The notes under the pieces: model-generated
What the model was told of the DNA's origin: nothing
The model's input: the letters and a program-made list of their open reading frames with translations, nothing else
Database searches by the model: none
From: Oscillospiraceae bacterium
Lineage (GTDB): Bacteria; Bacillota; Clostridia; Oscillospirales; Oscillospiraceae
Length of the DNA stretch: 64,000 nt
Assembly (NCBI GenBank): GCA_902798545.1
Contig: CADBWQ010000003.1
Coordinates: 255,540 to 319,539 of the forward strand
Reading direction: 5' to 3'
Translations under genes and position numbers: made by a program
Shown: in pieces, positions 53,799-62,171 of the stretch
How the letters are laid out: every line of letters begins with the position of its first letter
Numbering within the stretch: position 1 is the stretch's first letter

Positions 53799-53827
53799 AC
53801 TATACACGATTATTCCGGGAATTGCAA
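53799..53827 (-). promoter_or_regulatory. Promoter of the threonine dehydratase leader
   Basis: Leftward TTGCAA at 53827-53822, 17-nt spacer, TATAGT at 53804-53799. It would start a leader of about 410 nt. Confidence 0.65.
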
Positions 53828-54012
53828 GATCGCATCTTGTACAAAAATAACAACTTTGTTTTGTATAACATGCCCATCTCTATTCATTTTTGTATAAACT
53901 GCCGGATCCTTCTCCGGTTGCATTGTTTTCGGGTTACACGACGGCCTGCGCCGGATGCTCAGCCGCCTGTTCCCCCACCCGATCCGCTCGATTCCAAGCC
54001 GCCCGAAGCATC

Positions 54013-54041
54013 TTGACCCTTCCGCTTTTTTATAGTAAACT
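54013..54041 (+). promoter_or_regulatory. Promoter of proBA
   Basis: TTGACC at 54013, 17 nt, TAAACT at 54036, about 60 nt upstream of the proB ATG. Confidence 0.6.
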
Positions 54042-54102
54042 ACAAAAGCAAACGACAGGCTGCTATCGGGCCGGCAGATTGTTGATTGGGGGAAAGAGGA
54101 TC

Positions 54103-54876
54103 ATGAGAATTGTAGTAAAGGTTGGGACTTCGACGCTGACGCACCCGACCGGTCACATGGATATCCGGCATGTGGAGACCCTGTGCAAAGTCCTCAGCGA
54201 CATCAAAAACGCCGGGCACGAGGTTGTCCTGGTTTCCTCGGGCGCCATCGGCATGGGCGTCGGAAAGCTCAACCTCTCCCAGCGGCCTGCCGACATGCCG
54301 ACCAAGCAGGCAGCCGCGGCTGTTGGCCAGTGTGAGCTGATGTATGTCTATGACAAGTACTTTGCCTCTTACAATCACACCGTGGCTCAGATCCTCCTGA
54401 CCGGAGAGGACCTGCGGGATGAAGTGCGGCATCAGAACTTTGCCAACACCCTGCAGCGTCTTCTGGAGCTTGGTGCCCTGCCCGTCATTAATGAGAACGA
54501 CACGATCTCCACCGTCGAAATTGCGGTTGGCGACAACGACACCCTCGGTGCTCTGGTCGCAGTCAGTGTGAAGGCCGATCTTCTGATCGTCCTTTCTGAC
54601 ATTGATGGGCTCTTTACCGCAGATCCACGCCACGATCCGGATGCGAAGCTCATTCCTGAGGTTCACGAGATCACACCGGAGATGAAGTCCGGTGCGGGAG
54701 GCGGTGGGTCCGCACTTTCCACAGGAGGTATGGCGACGAAACTTGTCGCTGCTGATATCTGCATGCAGGCCGGGACAGATATGGTGATTCTGAACGGCTC
54801 GCGCCCTGCTCTGCTCTATGACGTACTGGAAGGGAAATCCATCGGAACACGCTTTATCGGGAGGGAACAAAAATGA
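54103..54876 (+). CDS. proB: Glutamate 5-kinase, short form without PUA domain
   Basis: A 257-aa amino-acid kinase that phosphorylates the gamma carboxyl of glutamate, the first step of proline synthesis. Seen: VVKVGTSTLT at the start, LVSSGAIGMGVGKL, PVINENDTIS, GDNDTLGA and the GGMATKL loop. It ends directly after the kinase domain, so the C-terminal PUA domain of E. coli ProB is missing; such short forms are common in Bacillota. The ATG at 54103 starts the conserved region and follows GGGGGAAAGAGGA. It overlaps proA by 4 nt (ATGA). Confidence 0.94.
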   Translation: MRIVVKVGTSTLTHPTGHMDIRHVETLCKVLSDIKNAGHEVVLVSSGAIGMGVGKLNLSQRPADMPTKQAAAAVGQCELMYVYDKYFASYNHTVAQILLTGEDLRDEVRHQNFANTLQRLLELGALPVINENDTISTVEIAVGDNDTLGALVAVSVKADLLIVLSDIDGLFTADPRHDPDAKLIPEVHEITPEMKSGAGGGGSALSTGGMATKLVAADICMQAGTDMVILNGSRPALLYDVLEGKSIGTRFIGREQK

Positions 54877-56129
54877 GATCAACCCACGACATTCTTCTGG
54901 AAACCAGAGCAGCACTGCCGACGCTGACCGCCTCCAGAGAGAGGAAAAACGCCGCACTCGCGGCGATCGCAGACCGTCTGCTTTCCGAGCAGGACGACAT
55001 TCTGGCCGCCAACCGTGAAGATGTGGAAGCCTCCCGCGGTCGTTACGGTGAGGTCATGCTGGACAGGCTCACGCTGACCCCGGAGCGCATCGCCGGGATG
55101 GCGCAGGGTGTACGCGAAGTTGCGGTTCTGCCCGATCCGGAGGGAAAGGTCCTCCGCCGTGTCGAGCGGCCGAACGGCCTCGTGATAGAGAAGACCTCAG
55201 TTCCCCTCGGGGTTGTTGCCATCATCTATGAGAGCCGCCCGAATGTCACCTCCGACGCCGCTGTCCTCGCCCTGAAATCCGGCAATGCCGTTATTCTCCG
55301 CGGCGGCCGTGAAGCTTTCCGTTCGAATGCCGCCATCGTCAGGGCCATTCACCTTGGGCTTGAGGACGCCGGTCTCCCTTCCGCGCTGGTCGGCTTTGTT
55401 GAAGATACTGACCACGCCAGCGCTGAAGAGCTCATGAAAGCCGTCGGTCTTGTCGATCTGCTGATACCAAGAGGCGGTGCCGGTCTGATCCGCCGCTGCA
55501 CCGAGAGTGCCAAGGTCCCATGCATCCAGACCGGGACAGGGATCTGCCATATCTATGTCGATGCCTCCGCAGATCTGGACAAGGCACTCAATATCATCGA
55601 AAACGCAAAAACCAGTCGTCCCTCTGTCTGCAATGCGGAAGAAGTTCTTCTTGTTCACAAAGATATCGCACCGGTCTTCCTGCCCAGGCTGCATGCCCGC
55701 CTGACCGAAGAACGTCAGGCACGCGGCATGATCCCTGTGGAGCTGCGTCTTGACCCCCGCGCTGCCGCCATCATCCCGGGAACTCCAGCCGGGGATAAGG
55801 ACTTCGACACGGAGTTTCTCGATTACATTCTTGCTGTCGGCATTGTGGACAGCACTGACGATGCCATTGCCCATATCGGGAAGCATTCCACCGGCCACAG
55901 TGACGCAATCCTCACCAGGGATGACGAGAGTGCCGCGAAGTTCACTGCTTTGGTCGATTCCGCCGCGGTATATGTGAATGTCTCAACCCGCTTCACCGAC
56001 GGGGGCGAATTCGGTCTCGGCTGTGAAATGGGCATTTCCACGCAGAAGCTGCATGCCCGCGGGCCGATGGGTCTGGAAGAGCTCAACACCTACAAATATA
56101 TCATCCGCGGAGATGGTCAGACCCGCTGA
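54873..56129 (+). CDS. proA: Glutamate-5-semialdehyde dehydrogenase (gamma-glutamyl phosphate reductase)
   Basis: A 418-aa aldehyde-dehydrogenase-fold enzyme that reduces glutamyl 5-phosphate with NADPH, the second proline-synthesis step. Seen: RPNGLVIEKTSVPLGVVAII and ESRPNVTSDAA near the N-terminal third, GNAVILRGG, IPRGGAGLI, and SRPSVCNAEE with the active-site Cys. The C-terminus has FTDGGEFGLGCEMGIS. It is translationally coupled to proB. Confidence 0.96.
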   Translation: MRSTHDILLETRAALPTLTASRERKNAALAAIADRLLSEQDDILAANREDVEASRGRYGEVMLDRLTLTPERIAGMAQGVREVAVLPDPEGKVLRRVERPNGLVIEKTSVPLGVVAIIYESRPNVTSDAAVLALKSGNAVILRGGREAFRSNAAIVRAIHLGLEDAGLPSALVGFVEDTDHASAEELMKAVGLVDLLIPRGGAGLIRRCTESAKVPCIQTGTGICHIYVDASADLDKALNIIENAKTSRPSVCNAEEVLLVHKDIAPVFLPRLHARLTEERQARGMIPVELRLDPRAAAIIPGTPAGDKDFDTEFLDYILAVGIVDSTDDAIAHIGKHSTGHSDAILTRDDESAAKFTALVDSAAVYVNVSTRFTDGGEFGLGCEMGISTQKLHARGPMGLEELNTYKYIIRGDGQTR

Positions 56130-56238
56130 CTGGAAATCGAATGCAGGCTTTCTTTTTAAAAATACACGAAATTTCCGCTTTCTTACCGGAGCATCATGTA
56201 TAATCATACAAAAATGCCCGGTCCGTGCCAGAACGCAC

Positions 56239-56267
56239 TTGAAATGTAAAATTGATCATGCTATAGT
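56239..56267 (+). promoter_or_regulatory. Promoter of the riboswitch-controlled symporter gene
   Basis: TTGAAA at 56239, 17 nt, TATAGT at 56262. Transcription would begin about 45 nt before the riboswitch aptamer. Confidence 0.75.
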
Positions 56268-56298
56268 AGCATCACAATTCAATACCAAGGATGCTTTC

Positions 56299-56405
56299 GG
56301 AATCATCTGAAACCGAAAGCGGAGGAACTCTGGAGATCTCGTTGAATCGAGAGCCGAAGGTGCAAGGCGCAGGCCGAATCTCTCAGGCAAAAGGACAGAG
56401 CGGAA
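56299..56405 (+). ncRNA. Glycine riboswitch, single aptamer
   Basis: The core shows the glycine-aptamer landmarks in order: GGAGGAACTCTGGAGA (56321), GAGAGCCGAAGG, TGCAAGGCGCAGGCCGAA, TCTCAGGCAAAAGGACAGAG (56380-56400). One aptamer only, with a short upstream hairpin (CTTTCGG/CCGAAAG, 56294-56319) in the place often taken by the ghost-aptamer helix of singlet glycine riboswitches. A terminator follows 45 nt on and an amino-acid symporter gene after that. Confidence 0.92.
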
Positions 56406-56448
56406 GTCTTGATTTTCAGCCGTCAGGCTGTCTTTAAGATGTATTCCG

Positions 56449-56477
56449 GAGCTGCTCCTGAGAGCAGCTCTTTTTTA
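56449..56477 (+). terminator. Expression-platform terminator of the glycine riboswitch
   Basis: A 9-bp perfect stem (GAGCTGCTC/GAGCAGCTC) with a 4-nt loop is followed by six T residues, located between aptamer and symporter start. Glycine binding should decide whether this forms. Confidence 0.88.
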
Positions 56478-56518
56478 TTCTGTGTTGAATTGAATTCTTC
56501 ATCAAAGGACGGAACACT

Positions 56519-57919
56519 ATGAGCAATTTTGTTTCCAAAATCGAAGCCGTTAACGGTGCGGTCAACAGCTTTGCCTGGGGCCCGCTGATGCTACTGCTGC
56601 TGGTTGGTACGGGCGTCTTCCTGACCATCAAGGTTCACTGGCTTCAGGTCACTCACTTTGGAAGAATAATGAAGAACACCGTCGGCACGCTTTTTAAAAA
56701 GCAGGATGTCAAGGACCACGGCGCGAACATCTCGCCCTTCCAGGCGGTGTCCACCGCCCTGGCAGGAACGGTCGGTACCGGGAACATTGCCGGCGTCACC
56801 GGCGCCATCTTCACGGGCGGCGCAGGGGCGGTCTTCTGGATGTGGGTCGCGGCTTTCTTCGGTATGGTGACGAAATACGCCGAGATCGTCCTCGCCATGA
56901 AGTACCGCATCAAGGACGAGAACGGTGTCTATCACGGCGGCCCCATGTACTACATCGAAAACGGCATTGGCAAGGGCTGGAAATGGCTTGCCGTCATCTT
57001 CTGTCTTCTCGGCGGTCTGGCGTCGTTCGGTATTGGCAACATCGCCCAGAGCAGTGAAATTTCCGGCGCGCTGAGCGACCTCTTCCGTCTCCCTCCGCTG
57101 GCCTCCGGCATCCTGATTGCCGTAGTCGTCGCGCTTGTCACGCTGGGCGGCATCAAGCGCATCGGCAAGGTCACCTCGCTGCTGGTCCCCTTCATGTCCG
57201 CTTTCTATATCCTCGCCGGTATTGTTCTCATCATCATGCGCATTGGACACATCCCCGCCGTCTTCGGTCAGATCTTTGCCGGTGCATTCTCTTTCAAGAG
57301 CGTCGGCGGCGGTCTTTTCGGCTACACCATCATGATGGCCATGAAGCAGGGCTTTGCCCGCGGTGTATTCTCCAATGAAGCCGGTCTCGGCTCGGCGCCG
57401 ATCGCGCATGCGGCCTCCTCCACAGATGAGCCCTGTGAGCAGGCCATCTGGGGCGTGTTCGAGGTCTTCATCGACACCATCGTCATCTGCAGCATCACCG
57501 CGTTCGCAGTCCTGCTCTCCGGCATTCTCGACACTGAAGGCGGTCTTTCTGCCTTCACCTCCAAGGGCGCCGCTGCCGCCGCCGCGTTCAACACCATCCT
57601 GCCCGGCACGCTGGGCGGAAAGGTCATTGAGCTTAGCCTTCTTTTCTTCGCGCTCTCCACGATTCTCTCTTGGGCATACTACGGGGAAAACTGCTGGGGC
57701 TACCTCACGAATAACAACAAACCCTTCCTGCTGATCTACAAGATCATCTTCGCCCTCGTCTGCATCGTCGGCGCCACAGGCTCCGGCACACTCATGTGGG
57801 ACATTGCGGACACACTCAATGGCCTGATGGCCATCCCCAACCTGATTGCACTGCTGATGCTCTCCGGTGTTGTGGCGAAACTCACCAAAGACTACTTCTC
57901 AAAAAACATGCTGAAGTGA
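56519..57919 (+). CDS. Sodium:alanine/glycine symporter (AGCS family)
   Basis: A 466-aa inner-membrane transporter with about ten helices that imports glycine or alanine with Na+. Seen: ISPFQAVSTALAGTVGTGNIAGV (the unwound TM1-like segment), GGPMYYIENGIG, GFARGVFSNEAGLGSAPIAHA and YYGENCWGYL, all family marks. The gene lies behind a glycine riboswitch, which points to glycine as the main cargo. The ATG at 56519 follows AAGGA at 9 nt. Confidence 0.95.
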   Translation: MSNFVSKIEAVNGAVNSFAWGPLMLLLLVGTGVFLTIKVHWLQVTHFGRIMKNTVGTLFKKQDVKDHGANISPFQAVSTALAGTVGTGNIAGVTGAIFTGGAGAVFWMWVAAFFGMVTKYAEIVLAMKYRIKDENGVYHGGPMYYIENGIGKGWKWLAVIFCLLGGLASFGIGNIAQSSEISGALSDLFRLPPLASGILIAVVVALVTLGGIKRIGKVTSLLVPFMSAFYILAGIVLIIMRIGHIPAVFGQIFAGAFSFKSVGGGLFGYTIMMAMKQGFARGVFSNEAGLGSAPIAHAASSTDEPCEQAIWGVFEVFIDTIVICSITAFAVLLSGILDTEGGLSAFTSKGAAAAAAFNTILPGTLGGKVIELSLLFFALSTILSWAYYGENCWGYLTNNNKPFLLIYKIIFALVCIVGATGSGTLMWDIADTLNGLMAIPNLIALLMLSGVVAKLTKDYFSKNMLK

Positions 57920-57957
57920 CCGGACCGGCATCCGCATTTCATTCTCTCCATCTATCC

Positions 57958-58023
57958 ATCAGATCCGTGCTCTTCCATCCGGACGGCACGGATCTGATTC
58001 CGTTCCGGATGCAGCTCTTTTTT
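57958..58023 (+). terminator. Terminator region after the symporter gene, with alternative hairpins
   Basis: Two overlapping stems are possible: a perfect 13-bp one (57958-57970 with 57986-57998) and one joining CATCCGGACGG (57976) to CCGTTCCGGATG (58000), which directly precedes six T residues and is the likely terminator. Confidence 0.7.
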
Positions 58024-58033
58024 CATTTCTCTC

Positions 58034-58062
58034 TTGCACTTTCGGCTGTTTTCCGCTAAACT
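58034..58062 (+). promoter_or_regulatory. Possible promoter of the FAH-family gene
   Basis: TTGCAC at 58034, 17 nt, TAAACT at 58057. Both hexamers match the consensus at four positions. Confidence 0.45.
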
Positions 58063-58100
58063 GTTTCCAATCTTTTTATACACAGGAGTGACAGTCTGTT

Positions 58101-58943
58101 ATGAAACTTGCCAACATCACGACCAACGACGGCATTCACCTTGCAGCCGAGACCCCGCGCGGCGTTATCGATCTCTCTGCCGCCGGCTGCCCGCTCTCGC
58201 TTCAGGAGCTGATCTGGGATGGCGGCCTGGACTATCTGAAACCGTACATTGAAAATCCAAATATCCGTGTTCTGGAGTCCCCGGTTTTCGGCAATGTCGT
58301 GTACCCGGTCGGGAAGCTTCTCTGCGTCGGCTTCAATTATAAGTCCCACACCCTCGCCACCGGTACCGAACTGCCAAAGTATCCGAATCTCTTCTCCAAG
58401 TTCGACAACGCCCTTGTTCCCCACAACGCCCAGGTGGAGCTTCCGCCCTGGGAGGTCAGCTATGACTATGAGGCGGAACTCGTCATCGTCATGGGCAAGT
58501 CCGCCTGGGGCGTCAGCGAGGAGGAAGCGATGGGCTGTGTCTTCGGCTACACCTGTGGAAATGACCTCAGCTGCCGCGACAGCCAGATGCGCAGCGGCCA
58601 GTGGCTGATCGGAAAAACCATGCCCGGCTTCGGCCCCTGTGGCCCGTTTGTCGTGACGGCGGACAGCTTCGACCCGTTCCAGCCCATGAAGATCCGCAGC
58701 TACGTCAACGGCGAGCTCCGCCAGGACGGTCTCACCACCCAGATGATCTTCAACTGCGCCCAGATCATCAGCTACGCCTCCAGATATGTCCGCCTTGAGC
58801 CGGGCGACCTGATCTTCACCGGCACGCCCAGCGGGGTCATGCTGGAGAAGAAGGACCCTCAGGAGAAGAAATGGCTGAAAGCCGGCGACGTGGTTGATAT
58901 TGAAATTGAAGGCATCGGCACACTGCGCAACACCATGAAGTGA
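58101..58943 (+). CDS. Fumarylacetoacetate hydrolase (FAH) family protein
   Basis: A 280-aa metal-dependent hydrolase/decarboxylase. The C-terminal catalytic domain has VGFNYKSH, YDYEAELVIVMGK (two metal-binding Glu), GYTCGNDLSCRD (metal Asp) and FTGTPSGVM. The N-terminal 65 residues form the small FAH_N-like cap. Many such proteins act on oxaloacetate, acylpyruvates or 2-keto-pentonates; no neighbour identifies the substrate. Confidence 0.88.
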   Translation: MKLANITTNDGIHLAAETPRGVIDLSAAGCPLSLQELIWDGGLDYLKPYIENPNIRVLESPVFGNVVYPVGKLLCVGFNYKSHTLATGTELPKYPNLFSKFDNALVPHNAQVELPPWEVSYDYEAELVIVMGKSAWGVSEEEAMGCVFGYTCGNDLSCRDSQMRSGQWLIGKTMPGFGPCGPFVVTADSFDPFQPMKIRSYVNGELRQDGLTTQMIFNCAQIISYASRYVRLEPGDLIFTGTPSGVMLEKKDPQEKKWLKAGDVVDIEIEGIGTLRNTMK

Positions 58944-59040
58944 TCATCAGCATCTGATCAGATGGGCGGGATTCTCCGCCGAAATTCCCACCGCAATCGC
59001 GCGGAGGCAATCATTCTGACAGAACTTGTATATGTATAAA

Positions 59041-59084
59041 GGTAATGCCCGTTACCGACTTTCATGTCGGAAACGGGCATTACC
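59041..59084. repeat. Long isolated hairpin in the gap before the DUF4867 gene
   Basis: Arms of 19 nt pair with a single A-A mismatch (GGTAATGCCCGTT plus CCGAC against GTCGG plus AACGGGCATTACC), 6-nt loop. Neither flank has a strong T-tract; reading leftward TTTATACATAT follows. It may be a terminator 170 nt beyond the DUF4867 stop or a dispersed palindromic repeat. Nothing else is evident between 58944 and 59253. Confidence 0.6.
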
Positions 59085-59253
59085 GTCCCCATAGAATTCC
59101 GCCTCCGGCATCAGCCGTCTTACAAGCTCCACTTCTTCCGGGTTCTCCGACAGGTGAGACTGAGGTATATTCCCACGCACAGTCCCTCCCGGCAGACTGC
59201 ATAAGCATTCGGAAGGACCTTCATTTCTCTTCCCTGCGGTGTATACAGCAGTA

Positions 59254-59922
59254 TCAGATTTTCAGGCTCAGATTCTCGCCGCAGATGCCTGCAAAAGCTC
59301 CGTTTTTCTTATGGGGGGAATCGGGGTGGCAGGTCAGCCATTTATTGCGCATCCAGAGCATCTTCTCTTCACCCTCAGCAGTAGTATTTACTGAAGTCAG
59401 GGCTTCATTCGTGCCCTTCTCGAGAATTACCAGGCAGCGGAAACCGTCTTCGGTGATGCGGCAGGGTGCGAAATGCAGCACCAGGGGGAAGATTTCTACC
59501 AGCACACCGGCCGGCAGATAGAAGCCCACTACATCGGCGCTGTCCAGTCTGCCATCGTCCAGCTGCTCCGGCAGCGCCAGCAGCAGCACCAGCCCGGTGG
59601 TAGTGAAGTTCACTTCACTGCACTTGTGGTACTCCATGGCGTTGAGCTGGAAGCCGCGGCCGTTGCAGTAGCCCGCCTCGATCGGCATATCGCCAAATAC
59701 AACGCGCTTCAAATCCTTCATGAGGCCAGCCGCCTCCAGCACAGGCACAGAAGCCTGGTAGCAGTTTCCCTCTGCCGGAATGGCGCAGGTATCCAGGGCG
59801 GCTGCAAGCTCCGCGGTCTCACCAGCCAGAACGCGTCCATAGCGTCGGAACTCCGGGTCCGTCACGCAGTAGAGGGGCAGACCGGGGTTCTTTTTCCGAA
59901 GCATTTCCAATACATTTTCCAT
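59254..59922 (-). CDS. DUF4867-family protein
   Basis: A 222-aa protein. The pattern LRKKNPGLPLYCVTDPEF, IPAEGNCYQASVP, GDMPIEAGYCNGRGFQLNAM and EYHKCSEVNF is that of DUF4867. The conserved EYHKxSE and histidine/glutamate content suggest a cupin-like metal-binding fold acting on a sugar or acid, but the activity is not known. Its ATG shares a base with the upstream ROK gene stop, so the two are coupled. Confidence 0.72.
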   Translation of the reverse strand: MENVLEMLRKKNPGLPLYCVTDPEFRRYGRVLAGETAELAAALDTCAIPAEGNCYQASVPVLEAAGLMKDLKRVVFGDMPIEAGYCNGRGFQLNAMEYHKCSEVNFTTTGLVLLLALPEQLDDGRLDSADVVGFYLPAGVLVEIFPLVLHFAPCRITEDGFRCLVILEKGTNEALTSVNTTAEGEEKMLWMRNKWLTCHPDSPHKKNGAFAGICGENLSLKI

Positions 59923-61142
59923 TACCGTATTCCTCCGTTGTCGATATAGTTCTGAACTGCCAGCAGACCGGCTGCTCGATCCTCCAGCTGCTGGTTGTAC
60001 TTGCTCTTTTCAACGACCACATCGTGCCGGGTATCTACCCCCTCCTGCAGCTCGCTCATGAGCCTGGAGAGGTAATAGGCGTCCTCAAACAGACTTCCAT
60101 AGAGGACGATCTTCCCGGGGTCCACCAGATAGATCACCGCCTTGATGGCTGTTCCCAGTGCCTGAATCGCACGGTCGACGATCTCAGATGCTCCCTCGTC
60201 GCCGTTGCTTGCGGCAGCAAAGACATCGAATACACTGAGGCTGTCGGTATCCCGGTTCCGGTATTTCCGCCACAGCAACGGTGTCTTCTCCGGCGACAGG
60301 ATCGCAATTGCGTCCTCACGCATGGACCCGGGTGAGGCAATGGTCTCGAGGCAGCCGCTCTTTCCGCAGTGGCAGGGCTTGCCGCCCCGGCGGATCACTG
60401 GGATGTGACCGATCTCGGCGCACTGTGCTGTTACACCGTGCCAGATTTTGCCATCGATGGAGAGCGCCGCACCGATGCCATAACCGCATCGTACAAAAAA
60501 CTGGGAGCCGGATGTCTCGTCTCTGGAGACAAACATCTGCGCCGCAAAAAGCGATCGGACATTGTTCTCCATGATTGTCCGAAACCCGGTCAGTCTTTCG
60601 AATTCCTCACAGAGTGGATAGTCGGTCTCGGCCAGTGCGCCGAAGCTGTTTCGCACGATACGCCCATCTTCGGACGTGATGCCGCGTACCGCAAGTCCGA
60701 GGCCAATCACGGACTCTTGTTGAATTCCGTATTCCTTCGTGAGTTCCAGGAGTCGGGCGGAGAGCCGTTCTGCTGTCTCTCTGGCTGCGGCTTTCGGCCC
60801 AAGCTCGATTTCCTCGGAAAAGATCACATTCCCGTCCAGCCACACCGCTGACAAAATCGCCTGCCTGAGGTTGATGAGCACGCCAAGGCCGCAGGCAGCC
60901 TCCGCATTGATGTCAATCAGGATCTCGCGCCGCCCGGCACCGCTGCTGGAGAGTATCTCTCCTTCTACCAGCAGGCCGTCCGCGATCATCTCGCCGACGA
61001 TCTTGGTGATGGCGGCGGGTGTCAGGTGCATGTTCTCGGCAAGCCGCTTGCGGGACATCGCGCCCTTCTCGTGGAGGATCCGCAGCGCCGCACTCCGGTT
61101 GCTGCGTTTCACACTCATCAAATTGTCACCCTGATAGGACAT
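59922..61142 (-). CDS. ROK-family transcriptional regulator
   Basis: A 406-aa protein with an N-terminal winged helix (residues 10-75: VKRSNRSAALRILHEKGAMS, LTPAAITKIVGEMIADGLL) and a ROK domain with GIGAALSIDGKIWHG, the zinc/ROK motif CHCGKSGCLE, and VIYLVDPGKIVLYG. This is the XylR/NagC-type layout, so it probably represses a sugar locus and is relieved by a sugar or sugar phosphate. The ATG at 61142 follows AGAGAGG, and residues 1-9 fit the family register; 61118 is an alternative. Confidence 0.9.
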   Translation of the reverse strand: MSYQGDNLMSVKRSNRSAALRILHEKGAMSRKRLAENMHLTPAAITKIVGEMIADGLLVEGEILSSSGAGRREILIDINAEAACGLGVLINLRQAILSAVWLDGNVIFSEEIELGPKAAARETAERLSARLLELTKEYGIQQESVIGLGLAVRGITSEDGRIVRNSFGALAETDYPLCEEFERLTGFRTIMENNVRSLFAAQMFVSRDETSGSQFFVRCGYGIGAALSIDGKIWHGVTAQCAEIGHIPVIRRGGKPCHCGKSGCLETIASPGSMREDAIAILSPEKTPLLWRKYRNRDTDSLSVFDVFAAASNGDEGASEIVDRAIQALGTAIKAVIYLVDPGKIVLYGSLFEDAYYLSRLMSELQEGVDTRHDVVVEKSKYNQQLEDRAAGLLAVQNYIDNGGIR

Positions 61143-61164
61143 GAACTACCTCTCTTCTGATCTT

Positions 61165-62079
61165 TCAGGTGTCGCGGGTCGGTCTCCCGCTGTGATTGAT
61201 TCGGCCGCGCTGCAGGATCACTGCTGCGCCGGCCAGCACCACCAGGATACCCAGGACCTTTTTCACCGTCAGTTCTTCGTTCAGGAAGAATACGCCGATA
61301 AAGCAACTCAGCACCGGCATCAGCAGGAGATACAGCTTGACCAGCCAGACTTCGAAGTGTCTGAGATTGCGGTAGTAGAAGAAATAGATTCCCGTCTGGG
61401 CAAGTCCGCCCAGGATCACCAGCCACCAGAAGCCGCTCCCCATGTTCTGAGGGATACGGAGCTCACCGTGCAGCGCGGCACTGCAGCCGAAAAGGATCAG
61501 CACCACAGCATTGTTGTAGTAGGAGATCATATCCGCGTCTTCATGGTACTTCTCCTGAGCCGCCTTGATGATAAATGCGTTCGCGCTGACGCAGGCTGCG
61601 GAGAGCAGAAAGTAGAGGTCCGTCACATGCAGGGTCATGCCGCCGAAGTCGACACCCAGCACCAGCAGCACGCCGCCCAGCATGATCAAAGTCCCAAGCC
61701 AGTCGGAGATGTAGAGCCGCTTGTGGTAGAGAATGACCGTGGCAAGGTTCACCATGAGGACATCGGTCTTCAGCAGCGCGGTACCGGTGCTCAGTGAGCC
61801 GCCGGCATAGCCGAGATTTGCAAACAGATCCAGCAGAAAACCGAACACGCCGATCATGACCAGGATCCGCACCGCCTTGCCCTGGTGGAAAAGGCGGCTG
61901 AAGTTCCGGTCGGCCAGCAGCTGGATCGTCAGAAAGATCAGCGCTGCGCTGCGCAGGAGGAAGCCCGCAAGCCTCGCGGAACCGGTCGCATCCACAACGA
62001 TTTTGCTTACTGCGTAATAGATCGACCAGGAGACCACCATTCCGATCACCATCAGGGTGTATTTCAAGTCATCCTTCAT
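61165..62079 (-). CDS. DMT-superfamily (EamA) transporter
   Basis: A 304-aa protein with ten helices in two EamA repeats (first: SWSIYYAVSKIVVDATGSA, SLSTGTALLKTDVLM; second: DLYFLLSAACVSANAFIIKA, LNEELTVKKVLGILVVLAG). Such proteins export or import small metabolites or sugars. First gene of a three-gene operon with the ROK regulator (22 nt on) and DUF4867, which suggests transport of a sugar-related compound controlled by that regulator. Confidence 0.85.
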   Translation of the reverse strand: MKDDLKYTLMVIGMVVSWSIYYAVSKIVVDATGSARLAGFLLRSAALIFLTIQLLADRNFSRLFHQGKAVRILVMIGVFGFLLDLFANLGYAGGSLSTGTALLKTDVLMVNLATVILYHKRLYISDWLGTLIMLGGVLLVLGVDFGGMTLHVTDLYFLLSAACVSANAFIIKAAQEKYHEDADMISYYNNAVVLILFGCSAALHGELRIPQNMGSGFWWLVILGGLAQTGIYFFYYRNLRHFEVWLVKLYLLLMPVLSCFIGVFFLNEELTVKKVLGILVVLAGAAVILQRGRINHSGRPTRDT

Positions 62080-62097
62080 ACCATCGTCCTCTTGTGA

Positions 62098-62123
62098 AAT
62101 CCCCGCCCGGCCGGGCGGGGATT
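62098..62123 (-). terminator. Perfect GC-rich palindrome after the alcohol dehydrogenase gene
   Basis: A perfect 26-bp palindrome with arms AATCCCCGCCCGG lies 49 nt past the alcohol dehydrogenase stop. The leftward flank (TTTCAC) is only slightly T-rich, so it is a probable rather than certain terminator. Confidence 0.55.
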
Positions 62124-62171
62124 GAATTCTTCACTCCGGCCATCCCGAAGGTATGGCGGTAAAACGGTTTA

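Noticed and set aside
53700-53800. RNase P RNA-like string (GGTAGGGGAACG) in the threonine dehydratase leader
   Set aside because: The other conserved elements of bacterial RNase P RNA, such as GAAAGUCC near the 5' end and the matching 3' sequence, are absent, and the transcript is too short.
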